A DNA stretch of 13,877 nt from an uncultured bacterium. GTDB lineage: Bacteria; Patescibacteriota; Gracilibacteria; UBA4473. The position numbers were made by a program, and so were the translations under genes. Shown here piece by piece: positions 1-6,441 of the stretch. The stretch covers positions 1-13,877 of the forward strand of contig CAMZKS010000016.1 of NCBI GenBank assembly GCA_947311285.1, written 5' to 3'. Position 1 is the first letter of the stretch. Each line of letters starts with the position of its first letter. Below the pieces are notes generated by a model. The model did no database searches, was not told the origin of the DNA, and was given only the letters and a program-made list of their open reading frames with translations.

Positions 1-1064
1 AAAAAAACACCCAAACTAAACTACAAATTGCTAAAAGAATTATCAGAAGCGACGGGCGCGCCAGGTTTTGAACATAACATTAGAGCGATTGTTAAACGTG
101 AGATTGCAGATTATGTGGATTCCATTGAGGTTGATAACATGGGGAATTTGATTGCCCTCAAAAAAGGAACGGCGAAAAAAAATAAGTTAAAACTTATGGC
201 GGCGGCGCATATGGACGAAATTGGTTTCATGGTACAACATATTGATGATAAGGGGTTTATTCGGTTTTGCCCACTAGGGGGTTTTGATCCTAAAACACTA
301 AGCTCTCAGCGAGTTACGATTCATGGTAAAAAAGATGTAATAGGAGTTATGGGCGGTAAAGCCGCACATTTAATGAGTGATGCAGAGAAAAAACAAACCC
401 CTCAGGTAAAAGATTATTTTATTGATACTGGTTTGGACAAAAAAGAGCTGGATAAGCTGGTAGCGGTTGGCGACAGTATTACCCGTAAACGAGACTTCAT
501 CCAAATGGGAAATTGTGTGAATGGTAAATCACTTGATAACCGAATGTTAGTATTTGTATTGATTGAAACGATTAAGACGCTGAAAAAAATACCACATGAT
601 TTTTACGCGGTATTTACTGTTCAAGAAGAGGTTGGTATTAGGGGCGCGAAAGTGGCTGTTCATGCGATTCAACCAGATATTGGTATTTGTTTAGATGTAA
701 CGATTGCGAACGACACGCCGGGCGCCGCGTCACATGAGTATATCAACACTCTTGGGGCCGGAACTTCAATTGATATGATGAATGGCACGGTGATTGCAGA
801 TAGACGAATTATTAAATATTTGGCGGGTTTAGCTACGAAGAAGAAAGTCCCTTTCAACATGACGTTATGGCAGCCGGAGGTACCGACGGCTGGGCGATGC
901 AAATGATGACGGAAAAGGGTTGTATTACGGGCGGTATTTCAGTGCCACTTCGAAACATGCATCAAGAAGTAGAGATGTGTCATAACACAGATATTAAAGC
1001 GACTTTAGACTTATTGAAGTTGGCGGTTGAAAATTTAGATAAAGGTGACTGGAAGAACGTTTAG
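1..1064 (+). pseudogene. M42-family metallo-aminopeptidase (glutamyl aminopeptidase/cellulase M type), 5' partial and frameshifted
   Basis: The product would be a cytosolic di-metal aminopeptidase that trims peptides. The frame is open from base 1; the first possible start is TTG at 28, but upstream codons continue the family N-terminus, so the true start probably lies outside the window. Numbered from codon 28, visible ligands are H61 and D63 (AAHMDEIGF), D170 (SLDNR), the E200-E201 pair (VQEEVGIRGAK) and D223 (CLDVTIANDTPG). At about 859-864 the frame must slip by -1: frame 1 ends at TGA 904-906, whereas the conserved VMAAGGTDGWAMQ and the last ligand His (RNMHQEVEM) lie in the other frame, which ends at 1064. 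Restoring one base gives the spacing I remember for Bacillus YsdC. No slippery heptamer is present, so mutation or an assembly error is likelier than programmed frameshifting. The family assignment is firm. Confidence 0.85.
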
Positions 1065-1076
1065 TTTCTTAATTGA

Positions 1077-1106
1077 GTTCGAACCAAGTTCGAACTTGGT
1101 TTGAAC
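1077..1106. repeat. Imperfect 30-bp palindrome with TTCGAA units
   Basis: Two 12-base arms flank a central TTCGAA, with a single mismatch (G against T, which would be a G-U wobble in RNA). The units are TTCGAA-CCAAG-TTCGAA-CTTGG-TTTGAA. It begins 12 bases after the peptidase stop codon. The same modules occur, phase-shifted, inside ilvA at 9402-9437. It could be a mobile palindromic element, a protein-binding site or a 3' hairpin. No T-run follows, so an intrinsic terminator is less likely. Confidence 0.75.
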
Positions 1107-1166
1107 TTGAAGGTATTTAAAAGCAGAGTTTTGCAGCCCGGACTTTAAGACTGAATTACTGTGTGG

Positions 1167-1176
1167 AGTTCGAACT
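1167..1176. repeat. Short AGTTCGAACT palindrome upstream of purQ
   Basis: This 10-bp perfect palindrome shares the GAGTTCGAAC end sequence of the two longer elements at 1077 and 9402. It lies about 65 bases before the purQ start. It may be a remnant of the same repeat family or an operator for the purine genes; the sequence does not decide between these. Confidence 0.4.
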
Positions 1177-1241
1177 GAATAAAGCGGATAGATAAAACAA
1201 ACCTCACTTTACCTCCTCAGGAAATTATTTAATATGCTTTC

Positions 1242-2495
1242 GTGAAATCAATTCCCTCTTTGGCTGTCATCGCTTTCCCTGGTAATAATAGCGAGACTGA
1301 GACGGCTCGTGCGGCTCAGAATAACGGGTTTGAGGCCGAGATAATTCGTTGGAATGAAGTCGATAAAATCGGCTCGTATGATGCTTATATTTTGCCGGGC
1401 GGTTTTTCGTTTGAAGATCGAGGCCGAGCGGGTGCGATTGCGGCTCGTGAGCCTATTTTTAAAGCCCTTCGGGCAGAAGGTGCACGCGGGAAGGTCATTT
1501 TAGGTATTTGTAACGGAGCGCAAATGATGGTTGAGTCAGGCTTAATTCCCGTTGGCTCGGACCCACTGCCATTTGCCTTGGCAGATAATGTTCGACGCGA
1601 TACTTCGGATCACGTTTTAGGAACAGGATACTATAATGCTTGGTGCGCTATTAAGCCTGAGCGAACCGATACCGCCTTTTCAGGCAACACCGATGCCGTG
1701 TTAACAGTGCCCGTTGCTCATGGTGAAGGTCGTTTTACGACTCGTTCAGATAGGGCACAAACGGCGCTTGAATCCGGTTCTCACGTAGCGTTTCGTTATA
1801 GTGATGAGAACGGAGAAACGGCAACGAGTTATCCGGCCAATCCGAATGGAGCTACTGCGGCGGTAGCGATGATTGTAAATATTGAAGGAACTGTTGGGGC
1901 TATTATGCCGCACCCCGAACGATACCCACTAGAGTGCGATGGCGATCAAATTTTTAAAGCGATGCATGCTTGGATTATTGAAGGGAAATCCCCAAGCACG
2001 GTGGTAATCGGTGATTTATCAAGCCAGAGCTTGCCAGAGATTAAACCTTTTAAAACCGATTCAAGTGCCGTAGCACTTGAGAAAACCCTAATTATTACGG
2101 ATAATGAAGGTTTCTCAGTGAGTCAGGCCGCTCGTGATTTAATGGGTAAAGATTTCGATTTAGAAAAAAGCTTTGTTTATGTGTTTGCGGGTGCGTCTGA
2201 AGCCGAGCTTGCAAGCACAGGTTTAGTGGCAAATCCAAATAAAGAAACGTTAGTGGTCTTTGAGCCGAAGCCTCAACAAATTTTAGTAGAACTATTTGAA
2301 GATGACCCAGCCTTGCATTTAGCCGATCAATTAACCGAACAACTCGGTAAAACGGTGACGGTTCGTCGCTTGAAAGCCTGGAATTTTTCAGATGCCATTG
2401 GAACGCCAGAAATTGAGTCAATTCTTAAAAATGGTCTCATTTGTAATCCTAATTCAGGAAGTGTCTTTATGGCCTACCCTGATTTCAACGCTTAA
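1242..2495 (+). CDS. purQ: Phosphoribosylformylglycinamidine synthase glutaminase subunit PurQ with C-terminal extension
   Basis: PurQ is the class I glutamine amidotransferase subunit that supplies ammonia for converting FGAR to FGAM in purine synthesis. Residues 1-250 carry the signature: FPGNNSETE near the N-terminus, nucleophile C90 in LGICNGAQMM, PVAHGEGRF at 157-165, NPNGATAAVAMI, and the H224/E226 pair in IMPHPER. PurQ proteins are usually about 220-260 residues; this one has 417. The extra 160 residues look like two tandem units of about 70 residues, each ending alike (GLVANPNKETLVVF and GLICNPNSGSVFMAY), reminiscent of the C-terminus of PurS (LLANPVIE-like). That assignment is inference. 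The GTG start at 1242 overlaps the stop of a three-codon frame, ATG-CTT-TCG-TGA, at 1234; an AGGA at 1219-1222 suits that ATG better. purH follows after 18 bases, so the two are probably one operon. Confidence 0.88.
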   Translation: MKSIPSLAVIAFPGNNSETETARAAQNNGFEAEIIRWNEVDKIGSYDAYILPGGFSFEDRGRAGAIAAREPIFKALRAEGARGKVILGICNGAQMMVESGLIPVGSDPLPFALADNVRRDTSDHVLGTGYYNAWCAIKPERTDTAFSGNTDAVLTVPVAHGEGRFTTRSDRAQTALESGSHVAFRYSDENGETATSYPANPNGATAAVAMIVNIEGTVGAIMPHPERYPLECDGDQIFKAMHAWIIEGKSPSTVVIGDLSSQSLPEIKPFKTDSSAVALEKTLIITDNEGFSVSQAARDLMGKDFDLEKSFVYVFAGASEAELASTGLVANPNKETLVVFEPKPQQILVELFEDDPALHLADQLTEQLGKTVTVRRLKAWNFSDAIGTPEIESILKNGLICNPNSGSVFMAYPDFNA

Positions 2496-2513
2496 TTTTT
2501 AACTTATTTATTT

Positions 2514-4034
2514 ATGAAAACTGCCTTACTTTCTGTGTCCGATAAAACTGGAATTGTTGAATTTGCCCAAGGGTTAGCGCGAAACGGTTTTAGAATTTTA
2601 TCAACTGGAGGGACCTTTAGAGCGTTAAAAGAAGCGGGCGTTAGTAGTTTGATGGAAGTAGCTGATTTTACAGGCTTTCCAGAAGGACTTGAAGGACGAA
2701 TTAAAACACTCACTCCAGAAATTTTTGGTGGGATTTTAAATTTAAGAAATAACGCCGAACACCAAGCGTTCTGTACCGAGAATAAAATTGAGAACATCGA
2801 CGTAGTATGTGTGAATTTGTACCCGTTTAAAGCGACGTACGAAGACGCGACTAAAACGTTTGAAGATAAAGTAGAGAATATTGATATCGGTGGCCCGTCT
2901 ATGATTCGAGCGGCCGCAAAAAATTATGAGTTTTGTGCGCCCGTGGTAGATCCATCAGATTACCCGAAACTAATTGCTGAACTTGAGGGGGGAGGTATTT
3001 CACTGACAACACGAAAAGATCTAGCGACGAAAGTGTTTGAAATGACAGCACATTACGACTTACTCATTGCTAAGTTTTGGGCAGAAACAACGAAGGATAG
3101 CGAAGAGCAAGGGCAACTCCGTTACGGAGAAAATCCGCATCAACAAGCCGCGACTTTGGTGGACCCATTTGCTAACGGTCCCTTGTTAGTGGGCGCTAAG
3201 CAGTTAAATGGGAAACCGTTGAGCTATAACAACTTCGGAGATAGCTCTGGAGCCTTAGAATTGGCGCTTAGCTTTGCTGGGGAGCATGATCCGGCGTTTG
3301 CTGCTATTATTAAACACGCCACGCCTTGTGGTGCTGCTATTGGCGAAAATATCGCTCAAGCTTTCAAAAAGGCCTACGAGGCGGATCCTCTATCCGCTTT
3401 TGGTGGAGTTATTGCTTTAAACCGAACGTGTGACAAAGCAACGGCCGAGCAAATTGTAACTTTCTTTAACGAGATCGTAATGGCGCCAGCCTTTGACGCG
3501 GATGCTTTAGAGATTTTAAAAACGAAAAAGAACTTACGAGTATTAGAAATTCCAAACTTCACGGCCGGTCAAGCCCGCGACATAGTGCTTAAACGAGTAC
3601 GAGGCGGAACGTTGGCTCAAGAGGGTGATATCCAACTACCAGACTTTGCAAATTTAGAAGTCCCAACGGATACAAAGCCAACGGAGAACCAGATGCAAGA
3701 TATGATTGCGGCATGGAAAATGGTGAAAATTGTTAAATCAAACGCCATTGTTGTAGTGAAAGACGGGGTGATGATTGGTAAAGGCGGCGGACAAACGTCT
3801 CGAGTCGAAGCGATGGAAATTGCTCTCGCTCATGCAGGAGAAGAGGCCAAAGGTGCGGTAATCGCTAGTGATGCCTTTTTCCCTTTCCCCGATAGTGTGG
3901 AAGCGGCCGGAGTTGCGGGTATTAGTGCGATTATTCAACCGGGCGGATCGAAAGGTGATGCCGATGTTTTCGCGCAATGCGATAAAATGGGAGTCGCTAC
4001 GGTGCTGACTAAAATGCGAGCGTTTTTGCACTAG
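2514..4034 (+). CDS. purH: Bifunctional AICAR transformylase / IMP cyclohydrolase PurH
   Basis: PurH catalyses the last two steps of IMP synthesis: formyl transfer from 10-formyl-THF to AICAR, then ring closure. At 506 residues it has the normal family length. The cyclohydrolase domain (about 1-190) shows SVSDKTG at 7-13, STGGT, GRIKTL with K64, NLYPF with Y103, and IDIGGPSMIRAAAKN with D124 and K136. The transformylase domain shows LRYGENPHQQ (202-211), KHATPCGAA (267-275), DPLSAFGGVIALNR, VKSNAIVVV, GGGQTSRV and SDAFFPFPDS, then IQPGGS and a C-terminal H. Oddity: the usual KTLHPxxHGG stretch reads KTLTPEIFGG, so both commonly conserved histidines are replaced. No clear ribosome binding site precedes the ATG. 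It is the second gene of the purQ-purH unit and converges on the PSP1 gene. Confidence 0.97.
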   Translation: MKTALLSVSDKTGIVEFAQGLARNGFRILSTGGTFRALKEAGVSSLMEVADFTGFPEGLEGRIKTLTPEIFGGILNLRNNAEHQAFCTENKIENIDVVCVNLYPFKATYEDATKTFEDKVENIDIGGPSMIRAAAKNYEFCAPVVDPSDYPKLIAELEGGGISLTTRKDLATKVFEMTAHYDLLIAKFWAETTKDSEEQGQLRYGENPHQQAATLVDPFANGPLLVGAKQLNGKPLSYNNFGDSSGALELALSFAGEHDPAFAAIIKHATPCGAAIGENIAQAFKKAYEADPLSAFGGVIALNRTCDKATAEQIVTFFNEIVMAPAFDADALEILKTKKNLRVLEIPNFTAGQARDIVLKRVRGGTLAQEGDIQLPDFANLEVPTDTKPTENQMQDMIAAWKMVKIVKSNAIVVVKDGVMIGKGGGQTSRVEAMEIALAHAGEEAKGAVIASDAFFPFPDSVEAAGVAGISAIIQPGGSKGDADVFAQCDKMGVATVLTKMRAFLH

Positions 4035-4068
4035 AAATGAGTTTTTAGATTACACATAGATCCATCAA

Positions 4069-4114
4069 AGAGACCGGCCTTAAAGTTAAAATACATTAGT
4101 AAAGACCGGTCTCT
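4069..4114. terminator. Hairpin between convergent purH and PSP1-family genes
   Basis: AGAGACCGGCCT (4069-4080) and AGACCGGTCTCT (4103-4114) form a 12-bp stem with one imperfect pair, which is C opposite A on plus but a G-U wobble on minus, around a 22-base loop. The right arm itself contains the palindrome AGACCGGTCT. It lies in a convergent intergenic region, where a bidirectional 3' hairpin is expected. Neither side has a strong T-run, so termination activity is inferred from position. Confidence 0.45.
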
Positions 4115-4178
4115 GTTAAGTAAAGAAGATTAATATTCTAAAATAAGTATGATGTTTAACCGCGCTCGTTTTTGCTTT

Positions 4179-5052
4179 TTAAACGGGCAAAGCGCCCTCT
4201 AAATCAATCTCTGGCATTTTAATCACGAGCGGTGGTTCAACGCTTTCTTGTTTTCCTTGATATTCCACTTCGGCGACAGGGTAAAACTCAATGACATCCG
4301 TATCCATAAAGCTAACTTTAACCCGACGGTTTAAAATATCTAAGCCTCGAACTTGGGCCTTTTTACCGTCCACTATTACGCTTTGTTTAATGTGTGGTAA
4401 GTATTTGCGATTAGCTCTATACATATCAACTTCATGTAATAAACAACGTTTTAACTTCCCACTGACATCGTAAAGCTTGTCGTTACCTCTAATTACAATG
4501 CCTTGGTCACGTACGGCATCAAGGGAGATTTTTTTTTGTGTTAATTCGAACATCACAACATTCTGGCCGCCCACAACACCTAGGACCGCCCACAATATCG
4601 GCTCGGTCACGCGGGTCTAAGCGCTGTAAGTGAATTCGTCCTTTAATATTTGGAGTAATGGCTTTGAGCAAATTCCTAAAATCAATGGGTTGCTCAGAGG
4701 TAAACCAGCAGGCGATGGTTTTTTCTTCCCAGCCAATTTGTACGTGAAAAAAAAACATTTTTAATTTTAATTCATCGGCCGCGGCTTGGATTTGCAAAAG
4801 CACGTCTTGGCTTTTTTCTTGAAGCGCTTCGTAGTCAGTAATTTCATCTTTATTAAGCGTTTTCAGAAAGGTTAAATCTTCATCCACTCGAGCTCCAGGC
4901 AGGGTTCTGGGCATTCCAATGATTTCAGCCACGACTCTCTCGCGGGCGCCTTTTAATAAAATTGGTTGTTTAAAGGTAAGCGTCGTATTATCTGGAACTT
5001 TTAAAGTAACAGTTTTATAACGCAGTAAATCACGGGCTTGAAAAATTTCCAT
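4179..5052 (-). CDS. PSP1/RicT (YaaT)-family protein, interrupted by a frameshift
   Basis: PSP1-domain proteins such as Bacillus RicT act in a Y-complex affecting mRNA processing; the role in this organism is unknown. Translation starts at ATG 5050-5052 with no obvious Shine-Dalgarno. The first frame encodes 177 residues with the PSP1 core, including ERVVAEIIG, FHVQIGWEEKTIACWFTSEQPIDFRNLLK, and the cysteine motif GGPRCCGRPECC (155-166). It stops at 4519-4521. The rest of the family sequence (KKISLDAVRDQ, then a degenerate second cysteine block DVSGKLKRCLLHE) continues in another frame open across 4179-4610. The frames can be joined at an A9 run on the coding strand (4529-4537; eight A would be in frame) or a few codons earlier by +1. 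Cysteines of the second block are partly lost (S and R instead of C). Located 11 bases after holB, as in Firmicutes holB-yaaT. Confidence 0.8.
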
Positions 5053-5063
5053 ATACTTTAAAT

Positions 5064-5789
5064 TTAGTGGTTTTGTAGGGTAATAGCAAGATGCTCTAGT
5101 ACCAGTCGTCGGTTTACATTACGCTTAATATCAGTATAAGCCGTAAACAGTTGTGGCACCAAGCCTAAGTATCTTTGGTTACAGCGGGCCAAGCGCAGTA
5201 AATCATTCATAAAATGCAACGTCGCCTTAGGATTTTCTTTTTGTTGTTTATCTAGGTCATCGGCAATCCGAAACTGGGTAATTAAATCTGTAGTACCTAG
5301 GAAGGTCTCTGCATCAGTCGTATCATAGGATTCGTGGTGAGCACCGTTAATATTTAGCACGGTGGCGCGAGATAAAATAGTAGTTGGTAGTTGATAATGG
5401 TTTTGGGTGGTAATAATAAACTGTGCTCGGGCTGGCGGTTCTTCTAAAACCTTCAGCCAAGCCTGCATGGCATCGCGAGAGGTACGTTCAATGTTTTCGA
5501 GAACCAAGACTCTTTGGGAAGAAACGGGTGTTTGGTATAACCATTTAATTAAACCACGGACCGTCATCTCGTGTGGATTTTGCGAATCTCCAATTTTAAG
5601 GGATTGTTGATCATCACGGCAGACTTTTACATCTTGATTCAAGCCAGCACTTAGCATTTTTAAATCTTCATTTAACAGCTGTGAAGTAATAGATAATCCA
5701 ACTTCAACTAAGTCTCCGCTACCCGAAAGTAATAATCTTTGGGGTAGTTTTTGTTGGACGAGCCAGTGTTCAAGCTTAGGAGTAAACAT
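5064..5789 (-). CDS. holB: DNA polymerase III delta' subunit-like protein (clamp loader)
   Basis: The delta' subunit is part of the clamp loader that opens and places the sliding clamp during replication. The 241-residue protein is AAA+-like but short (delta' is commonly about 300 or more). The P-loop region is degenerate (LLLSGSGDLVEVG, 19-31, no GKT), as is usual for delta'. Supporting motifs are the Walker-B-like VLVLENIE (94-101), SRDAMQAWLKVLEEPPARAQFIITTQN (104-130) and LPTTILSRA (134-142) at the sensor/SRC position, with R in place and C replaced by A. The C-terminal collar domain seems reduced. It is the first gene of a minus-strand pair with the PSP1 gene and is divergent from rpmH. 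The holB-PSP1 pairing strongly supports the assignment. Confidence 0.87.
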   Translation of the reverse strand: MFTPKLEHWLVQQKLPQRLLLSGSGDLVEVGLSITSQLLNEDLKMLSAGLNQDVKVCRDDQQSLKIGDSQNPHEMTVRGLIKWLYQTPVSSQRVLVLENIERTSRDAMQAWLKVLEEPPARAQFIITTQNHYQLPTTILSRATVLNINGAHHESYDTTDAETFLGTTDLITQFRIADDLDKQQKENPKATLHFMNDLLRLARCNQRYLGLVPQLFTAYTDIKRNVNRRLVLEHLAITLQNH

Positions 5790-5798
5790 TCGCAGAAC

Positions 5799-5826
5799 AG
5801 TGTAAGCTTATTAAAAAACTTGTGAA
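5799..5826 (-). promoter_or_regulatory. Possible promoter for holB
   Basis: On the minus strand TTCACA (5821-5826) and TACACT (5799-5804) are separated by 16 bases. Transcription would begin almost at the holB ATG, implying a nearly leaderless mRNA, consistent with the lack of a Shine-Dalgarno. Both boxes are imperfect, so this is tentative. Confidence 0.3.
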
Positions 5827-5877
5827 GCGTGGTTTTCGTAAGCTTGATTCAAGGGGTTTTGCTTCGCAACACAGAAC

Positions 5878-5905
5878 TTGACATCGCTGCTTAATTAACT
5901 AGATT
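5878..5905 (+). promoter_or_regulatory. Probable promoter of rpmH-rnpA-yidC
   Basis: A consensus -35 box TTGACA (5878-5883) is followed after 16 bases by TAGATT (5900-5905), a 4/6 match to TATAAT. Transcription would start near 5912, leaving a leader of about 23 bases before rpmH. The perfect -35 and the position in a divergent spacer support it. Confidence 0.5.
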
Positions 5906-5934
5906 CGCTCGGTAATTTTGAATAAATTTATACT

Positions 5935-6087
5935 ATGTTAGGAAAAAGACGTTGGCGTAAACGAATGCGAACTCACGGGTTTCGTGCACGAATGGAGACT
6001 AAAACTGGACGAAGAGTTATTGCTCGTCGTCGAGCCAAAGGTCGAAAATCACTTTCAGTTGCTCCGAAAGAAAATTCTTGGAAGTAA
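5935..6087 (+). CDS. rpmH: 50S ribosomal protein bL34
   Basis: This 50-residue, Arg/Lys-rich protein is a structural component of the large ribosomal subunit. The family core is clear: RTHGFRARMETKTGRRVIARRRAKGRKSLS. The N-terminus is unusual: it reads MLGKRRWRKRMRTHGF and lacks the common TYQP motif, placing HG two residues earlier than in typical bL34. An in-frame TAA just upstream (in TTTGAATAA) excludes a longer start. The rnpA ATG follows the TAA stop directly. The rpmH-rnpA-yidC order is a classic bacterial arrangement and confirms the call. Confidence 0.95.
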   Translation: MLGKRRWRKRMRTHGFRARMETKTGRRVIARRRAKGRKSLSVAPKENSWK

Positions 6088-6441
6088 ATGATTTCTAAGG
6101 CGCACCGATTTACACGGCGCGATTTCAATTTCCTCCGACCTAAAATGAAAAAATTTAGGGCGGGGGATTTTTTGTTTTTTTACTGTCGATTGCAGCGTGC
6201 TTCTAAGTTAGCGGCGGTTATTAGTAAAAAGGTCGATAAAAAAGCCGTTGCCAGAAATACTTGGCGCCGCGGGGTGTATCATTTAGTTGGACGAGAGTTG
6301 ATAGAGAGCCAATCCCCGCTTGCGCTCGTTTGTCTTTACAAAGGAGCGGCTATACCCGAAAATACGCATGATTTAATAACGGCGTGGAGTGATTTTAAAG
6401 CTTACGCGATTAAAAAAGAAATTCTTAAATACGACTCATGA
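6088..6441 (+). CDS. rnpA: Ribonuclease P protein component
   Basis: RnpA is the protein cofactor of RNase P, which removes 5' leaders from pre-tRNAs. The 117-residue basic protein has the normal length. It shows the N-terminal AHRFTRRDFNFLR (related to the family's RLxxxxdF), the strand region DFLFFYCRL, and the signature KKVDKKAVARNTWRR at 47-61, where the usual RNR core reads RNT. Its ATG abuts the rpmH stop and its TGA overlaps the yidC start by four bases (ATGA), so translation of the three genes is likely coupled. Identification rests on the motif plus synteny. Confidence 0.93.
   Translation: MISKAHRFTRRDFNFLRPKMKKFRAGDFLFFYCRLQRASKLAAVISKKVDKKAVARNTWRRGVYHLVGRELIESQSPLALVCLYKGAAIPENTHDLITAWSDFKAYAIKKEILKYDS

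Noticed and set aside
855..906. Programmed -1 ribosomal frameshifting in the M42 gene
   Set aside because: No X-XXY-YYZ heptamer or evident downstream hairpin lies at the shift point; a simple indel fits better.
1107..1241. Purine riboswitch or clear promoter ahead of purQ
   Set aside because: I found no recognisable aptamer pairing and no convincing -35/-10 pair in this stretch.
5790..5934. Replication origin next to rpmH
   Set aside because: No cluster of TTATCCACA-like DnaA boxes and no dnaA gene are present; only GTAAGCTT direct repeats and promoter-like boxes are seen.
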